The position numbers were made by a program, and so were the translations under genes. A stretch of DNA of 64,000 bases from NCBI RefSeq assembly GCF_019578655.1, contig NC_063259.1, positions 17,140,489-17,204,488 of the forward strand. Direction: 5' to 3'. Positions 11,950-22,927 of this stretch are shown here, in pieces. The stretch comes from Ricinus communis. Its lineage: Eukaryota > Streptophyta > Magnoliopsida > Malpighiales > Euphorbiaceae. A model generated the notes under the pieces. That model ran no database searches and had not been told where the DNA came from. It was given only the letters and a program-made list of their open reading frames with translations. The number at the start of each line of letters is the position of its first letter. Position 1 is the stretch's first letter.

Positions 11950-12231
11950 ATTTAAAAGAGGCATTTCCAAGGGAAAGGTATGCATTATAGATTCGGGCTA
12001 GGAACTAGAACAACCATGATGGGGTTTTATACAAAAGAATGGCTTCTAGTCTCCAACTCAGATTTCTAACTAAGGGAGAAGCATAAGTGGTGATGGAGGA
12101 AATGCACAAAAGGTGGTGTGGCCCTCATATGAACAACATAGTTTTGACTAGGAAAATGATTGCATAGCCTTGGTTAGGAAATGCCGTGAATGTTAGTTGT
12201 ACAGCGACTTGAGTCATTTGCCTCCAACTGG
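11950..12231 (+). pseudogene. pol: Tat-type integrase, N-terminal zinc region
   Basis: Translation with stops gives DGVLYKRMASSLQLRFLTKGEA, EEMHKRWCGPHMNN and LTRKMIA: the H..H part of the integrase zinc-binding domain. The sequence ends DLSHLPPT at the A1 insertion and resumes at 15025 with LHNLLSPWPF, so the two pieces are one interrupted gene. Confidence 0.7.
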
Positions 12232-13668
12232 TGATGTGCGTAAAATACACACATCTAAATGGGATTTTTAAGATTGATTTTATGGAAATTTGGATGTGAA
12301 TTGGTCCCAACACTCACCCTATGCGTCTGTTTGTGTGCATTAGGTTTAAAAGAAGTCAAAGAATGATAAAAGGAAGAATTGGAGCACAATTGGACATCAA
12401 AGCTGCCGAAACAAGCTAAATTCGAGCATGAGGAAGCTGAACATGGCTGTGTTGGTTTCAACACTGGCCGTGTTCCCAACACGGGCACTAACACGGCCGT
12501 TTTGGGTGCATTAGACATCAAAGAAGAAGAGGCGTTAGGGAGCACGACCACAGAGAGTAACACGGCTAGGAACAACAAACTGTGTTTCTAACACGGCCAT
12601 GTTCGTGGCGACAGGACGAATTAATTAAAAGAAATAGCAAAAAGAAAAAGAAAGAGCGGGGGGAGAACGTCCCAAATCCTAATATTTCTCTCTCTAAGGG
12701 TTTTCTGAGCTAGAACCAAGGGAAAAGGAGACTTGTATCAAGGTTTCAATCGGATTCCCTTCAAAGATTGAAGATTGGGCGAGGTTTGTTGATTGGTTTT
12801 CAAATCAAGCAAGAGGAACAAGAATCGATTCAATTCGAGCAAGAGGAATTGGGGCTGTTTACTCTCATCCAAGGGTGTAATTGGGTTTCTCTACCTTTAC
12901 TCATTGTTGTAATTGAATTCTTGTGGATTTTGATAATGAACATGATTAGCTAGATTGATTAAATCCATTGGGATTTCTTTACTATGTTGGCTTAATGTTA
13001 TATTGTTGGATTGTTTGAGTTAGTTTTGTATTCTTCTTGCTTTCAGTATTAATAAGATAATGCATTGTTCATGAGACGTTATGAATTGTGGTGTTTAGAT
13101 TGCTTTATGTGATTGAGAAGTCCATTTGGCAATTGGAATTTTGAATAGCAAGAACTAGTTAATCATCACTTAGAGATAAGGGTAATTGACTAGCCGGATT
13201 AAGAATTAACAAAGCTTAATAGAGGCGGATTAAAGCTTAATGCTAATTTAAGAATCAATCGTTAGGAAGAGATTCCAACTTTAGGTTATTAGGTTTAGGA
13301 ATTCGGTTATCTCGAGAGAGAAATCGAATTCGGTTAAGAATTCATCCATGGTTAGCATAATTAGACTCACTAATCCTTTATCTTTTGTTTGATTGCCAAC
13401 TAGTTTAGGTTCCCTTTGGGTTTGCTTTCCTGTCTTGGTTATTTTATTTATCAATTACTCCTGCATCTCCCTTAGAACTTAGCTTGTAGCTATTAGTTAG
13501 TTTCAAAATTATTCATCACTCATTTTAGGTTAATATAACAAAGAACAAATGAGTAAGTCTGGGCTTTCACTTTCCCGAGGAATACGACCTTGATACTTGC
13601 CATTAGTGCTAGATTGCATTGATAGGTACACTGCCTTAGATTGTAGCTAACACAAGTAGCACACATCA
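12232..13668 (+). repeat. A-family LTR (5' LTR of A1)
   Basis: 1437 bp, TGATGTGCG to ACACATCA, the same length as 50714-52150 and closely similar to 57733-59181. A GC-rich palindrome cluster lies at about 12440-12610, for example CCGTGTTCCCAACACGG at 12468-12484. The downstream half carries the stretch common to all Athila-like LTRs here (CAGTATTAATAAGATA, then CATGAGACGT). Confidence 0.92.
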
Positions 13669-13674
13669 AGTTTT

Positions 13675-13691
13675 TAGCGCCGTTGCAGGGA
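13675..13691 (+). promoter_or_regulatory. Primer binding site, tRNA-Asp type (A1)
   Basis: TAGCGCCGTTGCAGGGA is a slightly mutated form of TGGCGCCGTTGCCGGGGA, the complement of the plant tRNA-Asp(GTC) 3' end, six bases after the LTR. Confidence 0.82.
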
Positions 13692-13834
13692 AATGTCTGA
13701 AAACTAGAGTGAAATTTGCTATTTGTTAATTTAGCCATTTTTTTATTATTTTTATTTATATTTATTTCTGTTTTGTTTGTACATATTTATTTAGTTAAGT
13801 TTATGATTCAGATAGTGGATGATAAGGAGGTTCA

Positions 13835-14992
13835 ATGCTAAACTCTTTATATGACACATTGGAAAATGGGATCAGGAACCAAGAAAGTGCTAAAAAATGG
13901 GATACCCGTGCATCTTTAGAAGCTCGAGTGGAATTGTTTTGCAGGGCTACCGATCAACTCTCCACTCCTATCCTTTCATCTCAAGTTTTTTGTGAATCTT
14001 GTTGTGGTTTACATTTGAGTAATGATTGTCCATTATATAGTGATGTTGCTCATTGTTCTTATAACTATGAACAAGTGAATTATACGAGAAGTTGGCCAAA
14101 TGACTCGTATGGAAGCACCTACAATCAAGAGTTGAGCACTCATTCACCCTTTGGATGGAGCTTAGATGGCCAAGAACCACTAGAATTTCAGCAGCCTAAT
14201 CTTGCACCATTAACTCAAGGTGAAGAGTTAGTGTCAGAGGAGCTAATGATGAGGCTTATTGTAAGTCTTGAGGATATATTCCAACAAACAACGAGGATAC
14301 TTGAAGATCAACAAGCCTCGATTAAGAACATAGAGCATCAAGTAGGCTTAATCTTCAAATTACTAGCTGAAGAGCAATTGGGAACTCCATCAAACGCTAC
14401 TGAATCCGAGGAGCATTTGAGCGCCATCACTTTGCGTTCAGGTGAGAATTTTTCTGGTTTATCTACTATGTTTGATGATGATGCTTCTATGTAGGACGAC
14501 TCTTTGAACATGGAGATAGAACCAGAAAAGGAAGAGGCAAACATGATCCTTCTGAAAGACTACCAACAGGAACGTATAGTTGATGATGCTGAGTTGCAGT
14601 TAGAGGAATTTTTGGTAGATTTTCCACAAGTCCCTTTGATGATGGAAGATGAGCACGACTTATCCAATGAACAAGTCTTGGAGGAGCTCGAGTTTCTTCT
14701 AACAAGTGAACCAAGCCAAGGACTGGAGAAAACCATTGACGTTCCTGAAGAAATTGCCCAACCATTGATCCTTCCAATTGGTGAAACTTCAGCTTTCAAA
14801 TTGGAAGAGCCCCTAGAGCATCATGACTACGTGCAATTATACGAGGAGCGAGTCTTGTCCATCATACTAGCAGCTTGCTTGACAGTCGGGAAGAGGAAAT
14901 TGACGATTATCCCTCTAAGTGGATACTTGAAGACATTTCCTTGGAAGAAGGATGGATGGTCATCGATCACGCCCATTTGCTTTTCACCATGA
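13835..14992 (+). pseudogene. Shortened gag-linker ORF of A1
   Basis: One frame of 385 codons plus stop, interrupted only by TAG at 14492 where A2 has CAG. It starts MLNSLYDTLENGIRNQ and has no capsid domain. A knuckle-like CESCCGLHLSNDCP lies near residue 50, then SFGW-type low-complexity sequence, a coiled stretch (LEDIFQQTTRILEDQQ), and ITLRSGENFSG, a motif of Athila-type gag C-termini. The acidic second half (NEQVLEELEFLL and LTIIPLSGYLKTF) equals the protease-RT linker of B1 without the protease. Same length as the A2 copy. Role unknown; RNA binding is an inference from the knuckle. Confidence 0.8.
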
Positions 14993-15024
14993 GTCCAGCT
15001 AAGAAGACTTATCACATTAATTGG

Positions 15025-15903
15025 ACTTCATAATTTGTTGTCTCCTTGGCCTTTTGTAGCTTGGGGAATTGATATCATTGGCGAGATAAAGCCTCATTCG
15101 ATTGGGCAAAGGCTCATAGTCATGGTAATTGACTATTTCTCTAAATGGGTTAAGGCTGAATCATTCACTAATTTGGGAGCAAAGCAGATGGCCCGATTTA
15201 TAGAAATGAACCTAATCTATAGGTATACGGTCCTGCATCACGTTGTGACAAACAATGGTGGGTAGTTTATAGGTGAGACAGCAGATCTACTAGAAGAGTA
15301 TAAGATCGAGCATCATAAGTCTTCTATATAGAGGCCTCAAACGAATGGTATAGTAGAAGCAACTAAAAAGAACCTAAAGAATATACTCTCGAAGATGGTG
15401 TGGAATCATAAGGATTAGTCATTTTGGTTACCCTTGGCACTTTGGGGATATCGAATGATTGAACGGACGTCAATAAGGAAAACTCCATACTCCATGGTTT
15501 ATAGGACTAAAGTGGTTTTACCAATAGAGCTAGAGCTGAAGTCTTTAAGAGTGTGCTAGAGGTTGAAGTGCCAGAGTATCAGTGGGTAGGGTAGAGATAT
15601 CAATAGTTGGCTTTGATCGACGAAAAGGGAATGAAAGCTTTGTATCACATGCAGTTGTATCGAAAATAGATAACCAAGGCATTCAACAAGAAAGTTAAAG
15701 TTGGAAAGGTAAGAGCTAGTGACGAAGCAAACAAGATTTACTATATTTAATCCAAGAAGAAAGTTTAGGCTTAATTGGGAGGGCCTGTACCTAGTGAAGA
15801 AAATTCTACTTAAGGGTGCTGCTAAGATTTCAGACCTAGAAGGAAATAAGTTCTCTGAGCCCATCAACATAGATCATCTCAAGAAATACTATGTATACAA
15901 ATA
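15025..15903 (+). pseudogene. pol: Tat-type integrase core and C-terminus
   Basis: Continues 11950-12231 after the A1 insertion. LSPWPFVAWGIDIIGEI carries the first catalytic Asp and VMVIDYFSKWVKAESF follows. The second acidic residue is lost: TNNGG stands where TDNG is expected. RPQTNGIVE supplies the Glu. Further on are YSMVYRTKVVLPIELELKS and, in another frame, RRKFRLNWEGLYLVKKI (the GPY/F-like end) and INIDHLKKYYV. Four or more in-frame stops and two frame changes. The longest open piece is 76 codons. Confidence 0.8.
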
Positions 15904-15904
15904 G

Positions 15905-16190
15905 AAAAAATAGCCTACTGAACAGAAAACCTAGAAAGGCCCGTTAAGCAAAAGATGAGGGTAATAAAAATAGAAAATGTTCAGCTTGAAAATCCAAAAG
16001 GCTGGAAAATAATAGGAGTTGTACTATGAGAAATCAAAATGAACCCATTTGAGCTTTAATAAATGAATGAAATTATTTGGAATTTTTATCAAACATGTAT
16101 ATGTCTGTTTGTTACTTCATGCACTAATAAAAGAAAAGGCAAAACTAAATCCTAAGAAAAATCAGTGAGATCCAAAATATATATAGAAGC
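15905..16190 (+). other. Non-coding 3' region of the Tat-type element
   Basis: Follows the integrase stop and contains AAAGGCCCGTTAAGC-like wording common after Tat integrases. No reading frame. Confidence 0.5.
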
Positions 16191-16640
16191 ATCTTCATTT
16201 TCTTCTCTTTGCATTTACATCCCTAGATTCAGCAACTAGCTCTTGAGTCCTCCCAAACCTTGCAAATCCAGGTCCAGTAGTAGTGTGAAGCTGAACCCAA
16301 TCCTTGAAATTGTCATCTATGTTTAGGTGGCCTTCAGGATTAATGTTGCGCTCTATGGTACGGTAAGGCTATAGCCTCTCGATCTTGTTTAAGAAGTCCT
16401 TCCTGAGTGGGAAACCTTTAAAATCAGGAGGAAATTCTAAAATTAGTTGCTTTTTCCCATATTGGCAATAGAGCCTAAAAGAAGTATAGAAAGTGGATGC
16501 TCGTAACCTAGGTAAAAGAATGCAACTGCCATATACACGGAGTCTAACATGCTTAATTCTCCACCAAGGATAGGTCTAGTGGATGAGTGTGTTCAAAAGT
16601 CCTTTCATCCTGGGAGAGATTGGGAATCACTACTGGTTTG
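16190..16640 (-). pseudogene. Antisense ORF remnant downstream of the Tat integrase
   Basis: On the minus strand one frame stays nearly open for about 130 codons: ISPRMKGLLNTLIH, stop, then RIKHVRLRVYGSCILLPRLR, FYTSFRLYCQYGKKQLILEF, PPDFKGFPLRKDFLNKIERL and GHLNIDDNFKDWVQLHTTTG, ending NAKRRK. It reads as a real protein remnant, basic and without membrane segments. Some Tat elements carry additional antisense ORFs 3' of pol, which fits its place, but I do not recognise this protein and assign no function. Confidence 0.45.
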
Positions 16641-18459
16641 GGGTCTGCTCTCCGTACTAGGCCCATTTCAAAAATGAGCCGTTCGGTTTGAGGGCCCTTA
16701 GGGATTTCAAATTGCCTTAAGACCAATAAGAAAAGGAGTCGCCATCCGATGAGAACATGACAGTTTTGGGAGCGAGGATGATGACTTTGTATCCCTCGTG
16801 GAGAGCCTAAGTTTCGCTTTCCCTAAAATTGGAGATTCTAGGTTTGGAAAGTTGAGTATGGATGGGAAGGTTTACGAAAGCACCTTTATCCGCCTAAGGG
16901 GTGAAGCCTAGCCTCCACTAGAGTAGACGAGTCTTTGCCTATCTTAGTGACATTGCCTTAGCCTATTTTAGTCTATATTCATTGTACACATCAATTTTTT
17001 TTATCTTATTAACATGTGAGGTAAGGAAACAAGAGACTAGCCTAAGGGAGAGGTACTTTAGTACCTTACCTAGATAGGAGGCACATTGGTACCTTAGGTT
17101 TTATCTTTGCATGATATAGTTGACCAAATCAGGATTCGATTTTATTACCTAAGTCTAGATGTCAGATTTATTTTATCCTAACATTTGAGATGAACACATA
17201 ATATACCATAGGGAGCTTACATTGATAAGCTCGATTTATTTTAGGGTTGACATAGGAGGTGATCACATAAATGCTAGATTGATTTTAGGTCTTTGATCAT
17301 GTGAGTTTAGGAACCTAGAAAGTAATAAGATAAGCACATAAAGAAGAGATTAGAGAGATCAGGATGCTTGGGCGAAACTTATTACAAACCAAGGCCTTAG
17401 GGCCTCATAACAGATGAATATAAATAAAAGGCAACAAATAATAAATACGGCAAGTGATTATAAGGAAATTAAATGGTACAAAAAAAATGATCAAATAAGT
17501 AATTAATTAAAATTTAACAAAAATTAATTAAAATAGGGTCTGGTAGAAACGACAAATTAAGTACTATTAAGGCTGAACCCACGTGGGTACAAGCTAAGCT
17601 TGCACGATGTCGAACTTCTAGAACTCCCAAATTGCCAAAATGACAAGAGAAAGCCAAAAACGACAATGCACAAGGCTATTAAGGTTGAACCTGCATGAGT
17701 ATAGGCTAAGCCTATGCGAATTCAACTTTCAGAAGCTTGAAAGTGCCAAAATGACCACATTTTATTTAAATCTAAAGGGGCTAGGTTGAACCCGTATGAT
17801 TATAGGGTTGAACCTGCGCGTATTCAACTTGTAGAGGGGAAAGCAAATGGGTTTTGCACCCCAAATCACAAAAATAAAAGAAATGGAATAAAATAAAATA
17901 TGATAGAGGAAGAAATTAAAACACACAAAATATGCACCAAATATTAAATAAAACTAGATTTGGCCCTTAAGTGGTGGATTTTGATAAGGTGTGTAAAACT
18001 TGGAAAATACGACATAAAGATCTTGATGTATGTATAGGAGTAGGGTTTATTGGTGTTTTGGAGAAGAATGGGTGTAGAGAGAAAGTAGGGCAAGAATTTT
18101 TTTATATTTGTGTGTTTATGGGGTGTGGAGATTAGAGTGGTGTGAAAAGGAAGATAAAGATGTGTTTATATAGGTTTCTAGGATTTAATATGAAGGGTTA
18201 AGATTTGTTTTAGGGTTTGAGATTGGAGGCTAGGATGGCGCCACATCATTTAATAAATTTTTGTCTTGAAATGACATGACATACAGTTGAAAATCCCTGC
18301 CCTGGTCTGAACATGCGCTGGCTTAGCCTGCTTTCGCGTTAGCTTAGCTTGAATATGAGCGAGGGCCATCATGTTGGCTTAGCCTGAGATTGCGCTAGCT
18401 TAGCTTGGCAAATTTCTAAAGTGTGGTTTTTTGGGTTACAAGGCTTTAGGGTCGATTCT
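16640..18459 (+). repeat. Putative 3' LTR of the Tat-type element, left part
   Basis: Contains AAAAGGAGTCGCCATCCGAT near 16731-16750, wording I associate with Tat/Ogre LTRs, then AT-rich DNA, a three-unit minisatellite (17569-17836) and short GGCTTAGCCTG repeats near 18310-18410. It is cut at 18459 by B1 and resumes at 46866. The start is not fixed because no second LTR copy is present. Confidence 0.55.
17569..17836 (+). repeat. Three diverged tandem units with small palindromes
   Basis: Units start at 17569, 17681 and 17783 (periods about 112 and 102 bp). Each begins AAGGYTGAACC. The first two contain an odd palindrome of the form AAGCTAAGCTT or ATAGGCTAAGCCTAT followed by a TTCAACTT/TCGAACTT word and a conserved TGCCAAAATGAC. 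The third is truncated. Confidence 0.7.
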
Positions 18460-19872
18460 TGATATGCATTGTGTTACACATGTTTATATGCCTAATTACT
18501 TCCATTTTTATGCATAGTTATCTTGTTTTATGCCAGAATCACCTGTGTTTTGGTTCCTTTCATGTTTCAGGTGATCATTGACGGACATTATCTATATTTG
18601 AGGGAGATACGTGCGAATATGGACCAGAATCCATCAACATTGAGCAAAGGCTAGCATCGACATTTGACCCTCAAAGGTGGCCTTTTAGCATGGTTTCCGA
18701 GGCCATCACGGTCTCCATCACAGCCCGTGGAGGCTCAACATCGGTGAGGGCATGGTCAGGGAGAAGAGGCTAATTTTTGAGACTCGAAGGTCTAGCATGG
18801 CCTGGACTCTGCCCATGCTGACTAGCATGGGCTTGACCACAGCCGTGCTGGGACATTTATATAGGCAAATCGATTTCTTTTGTTAGGGTTTGGTTTTTTG
18901 ACTTTAGATCTCATATATATGCGCGAGCCACCTCTTTTCAAACTTCGATATTCGACTTTGGGAGACTATTTTGCATATTGAAGGACGAATTTAGTGGTTC
19001 AAGCATCACATTAAAGATCCAGAGTGGATTTGGAGGCATTCAAGAGGCAATTGGAGGTTCATTATTCAGATTTGGAGATTTAGGACTGTACATGCTTCCA
19101 ATTTTCTTTTCTGTATTTGTTTCTTGTTTTGTGTTATTCATTAGTATGAGTAGCTATAGCTGTTGAACCCATTGGGGTTCCTTTGTTTATTAGATTGCAC
19201 TTAATGTCTATGAGATTTTGATTATCAATGCTTGTATTCTTCTTGCTTTCAGTATTAATAAGATATCACATTATTCATGAGACGTTGTGAATTGTGTTGC
19301 TCAGATTACTTTCTGTAATTGAGAAATTCATTTAGTAGTTAGAAAGTTGAATAGCAAGAACTGGTTAATGATCACTTAGAGAAAAGGGTAATTAACTAGT
19401 CAGATTAAGAATTAACAACTCTTAATAGTAGTGGGTTAATCTTAAGGCTAACCTAAAATCAATCGTAGGAAGAGATTCCGTCGTTTAGGTTCTTAGATTT
19501 AGAAATTCGGTGTTCTCGAGAGGGAACTTGAATTCAATTTAGAATCCGCTCATGGGTAATCACAATTAGTAATCAATCTAATTTCTACTTTCACTAAAAT
19601 CCAACTAGCCTAGGTCCCCCTAGGTTTGCTTTCTTCCCTTGTTTATTTCACTAAACCTTTGCAGATTGGTTGACATTTAGCTAATAATTTAACTTGCATC
19701 TAGTCATAGAATAGTAACTTCGTCAATTTTATCTAAGTTTAGATAACATAAGACACTGGAGTAGTTCTAGGATCACCCTTTCTCGAGGATACGACCTTGA
19801 TACTCGCCATTAGTGCTATTTTGCCTCGATAGGTTCATTGCCTTAGATTATAGCTACATAAATTGCCAATCA
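18460..19872 (+). repeat. 5' LTR of B1
   Basis: 1413 bp, starts TGATATGCATTG, ends CCAATCA. Palindrome-rich U3 includes GCCCATGCT-GACT-AGCATGGGC at 18811-18832. TATATAG follows at 18858. It lacks about 43 bp present in the 3' LTR just after GGCTAGCA near 18655. Confidence 0.92.
18858..18864 (+). promoter_or_regulatory. U3 TATA box of the B1 5' LTR
   Basis: TATATAG directly after the palindrome-rich segment 18700-18850. The same arrangement occurs at 45851-45857 in the 3' LTR and, on the minus strand, at 22471-22476 in C1 and 34744-34749 in D1. Confidence 0.6.
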
Positions 19873-19878
19873 AGTTTT

Positions 19879-19896
19879 TGGCACCGTTGCCGGGGA
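19879..19896 (+). promoter_or_regulatory. Primer binding site, tRNA-Asp type (B1)
   Basis: TGGCACCGTTGCCGGGGA, one substitution from the exact complement of the tRNA-Asp(GTC) 3' end, six bases after the LTR. Confidence 0.88.
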
Positions 19897-20035
19897 ATTT
19901 TTGTGTGAACTATGGTGAATTTATGTTTGTGTTAATCTAGCCATTTTTGTTTTCTGTCTTTTGATTGTTCTTATTCTTTATTCTTCTATTCATTTATGTA
20001 TTCTTTGGTTGCTGCCTCTTGATTTCAGGTAGTTT

Positions 20036-21438
20036 ATGACCAGAAGCTCTAATCCTACCACTGTAGATCCTCTTACTGAACTAGAGCGATCCTTCCATCT
20101 TTTAAGGAAGCGTATGCAAAAAGAAGAGGAAGCGCGAATAAAAAATTGAAGCCCCTACGAATAGAGAGTGAAGCCCTTGCGAATATACCAGCAAAGATGG
20201 GAGACAACAACAACCAGGCTGCGGATGAAAATAGGACAATGTACGAGTTTGCTAGACAGACGAGTATAGTGCGACCACCTGTGGTAGCCAACAACTTTGA
20301 GATAAAGCCGAACGTGATACAAATGGTCCAGAATAGTGTGCAGTTTGGGGGATTGCCGATTAAGGACCCAAACACTCACATAGCCAACTTCTTGGAGATC
20401 TGTGATACCTTTAAGATAAATGGAACGATTGATAATGCCATTCAGTTGAGGCTGTTTCCTTTTCCTTTGAGGCACCGAGCAAAAAGATGGTTGCAGTCAC
20501 TCCCAGCCAACACTATTACGACATGGAGTTCTTTGGCTGAAAAAATCTTATATAAGTACTTTCATCTTGCCAAAACTGCTAAATTGCGCAGTTTGATGAG
20601 ATATCTTCTTTTGTGCAGTTCGATGACGAGAATATGTATGATGCCTAGGAGAGGTACAAGAATTTGCTTCGATGTTGCTCGCATCACGGATTACCAGTAT
20701 GGATGCAGGTTCAGACTTTCTATAGCAGTTTGAACCTCGGTACTAGGTAGATGGTAGATGCTGCAGCAGGTGGGGCCCTGAACGGTAAGACGCCGGAGTA
20801 GGCGCAAAATCTGATAGAGGAGATAGCCATGAACAACTACCAGTAGCAATCCTCTAGGACTCGGCTAGTCAAACAGGGAGTGATTAACCAGCTAGATTCA
20901 ACAGCAGCCTTGGTAGCTTAGGTGGAGCTTCTGACCAAGAAAATAGACCAACTCCAGATGCCGGTTCATGCAGCACATATAAGCTGCAAGTTCTGTGGTG
21001 GCCTGCACTACAGTGCAAACTATAATGCGGGAGGTATGTTTACTTCACCTTCCACTTCTTCTCCTTCTTCATCCTCTATTGTTTCTGCTGACCTTGAACA
21101 AGTAGACTATATGGGTAATGCACTAGATAGTAGAACAATCCATACAGTAATAAAAACAACCCTGGTTGGTGCAATCATCCCAACTTTAGTTGGAGGAATA
21201 ACAAGGCCCAAGGACCACCCGACTTTTAGAGATTGCATCAGTAATAGCCCCAGCCGCAAGCTGGTCCATCCCTACTACCTCCACCTCAGGAGAAGAAGCC
21301 CAATCTCAAGGAGTTGGTGATGAAATTTGTGTCCTCTACCGATAATAGATTTCCGCAGAAGGACAGCACACTTAGGAATCAACATGCCTCCATTCAGAAT
21401 TTGGAGAACTAGATAGGCTAGATTTCTAAGATGTTGGC
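20036..21438 (+). pseudogene. gag: B1 gag, N-terminal part
   Basis: The ATG at 20036 opens MTRSSNPTTVDPLTELERSF, matching E (62908, minus strand). A 24-bp duplication-like repeat near 20145 shifts the frame. The capsid domain follows: FEIKPNVIQMVQNSVQFGGL, HIANFLEICDTFKINGT and AKRWLQSLPANTITTWSSLA, then a shift near 20590 in a duplicated GTTTGATGA-like stretch. The knuckle CKFCGGLHYSANYN near 20985 has Tyr for the last Cys. The gene is cut by C1 at 21439 in ISKMLA and resumes at 30701. Confidence 0.85.
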
Positions 21439-22908
21439 TACTATGCTATTTGTATAGCTAAAATCTAAGGTAGTGAACCTATCGATGCAGACTAGCACAA
21501 TGGTGAGTATCAAGGTCGTATTCTCGGAAAAGAGTGATCCTAGACCTACTGCAGCATCTTATGTTATCTAACCTAAACAAAATCGATGAAGTATTATGCT
21601 ATGATTAAATATGAACAAACAATTAATTAAGTGTCAAATAATCTGAAAGGATTTAGGAAAACTCTCGAAGGAAAAAGCAAACCCTAGCAAACCTAAGCTA
21701 GTTGGATTTTAGTGAAGATAGAGATTATATTGATTATCAATTGCAATTACACATGGACGAATTCTTAACTGAATTTAGTCTCCCTTTCGAGATAACCAAA
21801 TTCCTAAACCTAATAACCTAAAGTTGGAATCTCTTCCTAACGATCGATTATACGATTAGCATTAAGGTTTAACCTACCTCTATTAAGCTTTATTAATTCT
21901 TAATCCGACTAGTCAATTACCCTTATCTCTAACTGAGCATTAACCAGTTCTTGCTATTCAAATTTCCAATTACCAAATGAATTTCTCAATTATATAAAGC
22001 AATCTGAATACCACAACTCACAACGTCTCATGAATAAAGTGATTTCTTATTAATAATGAAAGCAAGAAGAGACAAGCATTGATTATCAAAATATCATAAA
22101 CATTAAAATCAATCCAACAACATAGGAATCCCAAATGGGTTTGACAAATTTAGTTACTCATATAATAAGCAACACAAAGTAAAGAATAGATTCAAAAAAG
22201 TAAATTAAAGGCATGTACACCCTTCTTCTTCAAGTTGGATGAAAAACCCTAAATTCCCAATTCATAATAGTAAACCTTAATTTTCCTCTTGAATGCTCCC
22301 ATATCTTGTCTTGATCTTTAATTTGATTTTAAAACAATTGTAATCCTTCCTTCAATAGATGAAATGATCTTCTAAGGTCGAGTATTGAAGTGTGGAATAA
22401 GATGGTTTAAGCTTGTACATGTGAAATCAAGTCAGAAAATGGAACCCTAATTCAACAAATCATTTTTGCCTATATAATTCCTTCAGCACGGCCGTGGTCA
22501 AGATCGTGCTGATCAGCACGGACGGAGTCCAGGACGTGCTGGACCTCCACATTCTGTAACTCACGACTTCTTCCAAGCCGTGCCCTAGTCGGTGCTGAGC
22601 CACCACAAGCCGTAGTGGAGGCCATGGTAGAGGTCGTGGTGCCTTCGGAAAGCGTGCCAAAATGCCACTCTTGAAGGGCAACTATTTCATGGTTCAGCAC
22701 GGCTGGAGTCTAGGCCGTGTTCAACCTTGGAATGCTAGTCCTTGCTCAATTTGATGGATTCTGGTCCGTAATTGTGCGTATTTCCCTTAATAATGGCCTG
22801 AAACGTGAAAGGAACCAAAAGACAGGTGATTCTGGCATAAAACGAGATAACTATGCATAAAAATGTAAACAATTGGGCATGTAAATATGTATAATATGAT
22901 GCATATCA
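21439..22908 (-). repeat. 3' LTR of C1
   Basis: 1470 bp. On the plus strand it begins TACTATGCTATTTG (the terminal TG has become TA) and ends GATGCATATCA, the complement of LTR start TGATATGCATC. The palindrome cluster lies at 22487-22740 and includes the perfect 16-bp CGTGCTGATCAGCACG at 22505-22520, next to TATATA at 22471-22476. Confidence 0.9.
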
Positions 22909-22927
22909 AATCACCCCACACTTAAGC
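22909..22927 (-). promoter_or_regulatory. Polypurine tract of C1
   Basis: Minus strand GCTTAAGTGTGGGGTGATT ends exactly at the 3' LTR. The same words precede the 3' LTRs of B1, D1, E and A2. Confidence 0.8.

Larger units (their letters stand above)
12232..15019 (+). mobile_element. A1: non-autonomous Athila-like element, 3' end deleted
   Basis: Insertion in the Tat integrase with target duplicate ACTGG (12227-12231) and ATTGG (15020-15024, one substitution). It carries a 1437-bp 5' LTR, a tRNA-Asp primer site and a shortened gag. The right end is odd: internal sequence ending AAGAAGACTTATCACATTA runs straight into the target duplicate. CACATTA equals the last bases of the family LTR as seen at 59181, so a deletion seems to have joined internal CACAT to the terminal CACAT of the 3' LTR, removing the rest. 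Confidence 0.85.
8161..18459 (+). mobile_element. Decayed Tat/Ogre-type Ty3/gypsy element
   Basis: Order on the plus strand: gag, aspartic protease, RNase H tail, a second archaeal-type RNase H, integrase, non-coding DNA with an antisense ORF remnant, then LTR-like DNA. A second RNase H before integrase is the mark of the Tat clade. The RT core is missing. Integrase is split by A1 at 12232-15019, and the LTR-like DNA is cut by B1 at 18460 and resumes at 46866-47075. Stops occur every few dozen codons, so this is the oldest-looking layer here. The left limit is uncertain. Confidence 0.8.

Noticed and set aside
12379..12591. Short frames inside A-family LTRs (also 12255-12578, 27138-27623, 57768-58019)
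   Set aside because: They run through the palindrome cluster in both directions. The frames stay open because the GC-rich words lack stops, and they are not shared in frame with other families.
14487..14777. Minus-strand open frame of 96 codons, repeated at 52947-53258 (103 codons)
   Set aside because: It lies antisense to the shortened gag-linker frame and mirrors its acidic codon pattern (Ser/Pro-rich). The recurrence simply reflects the repeated sense gene.
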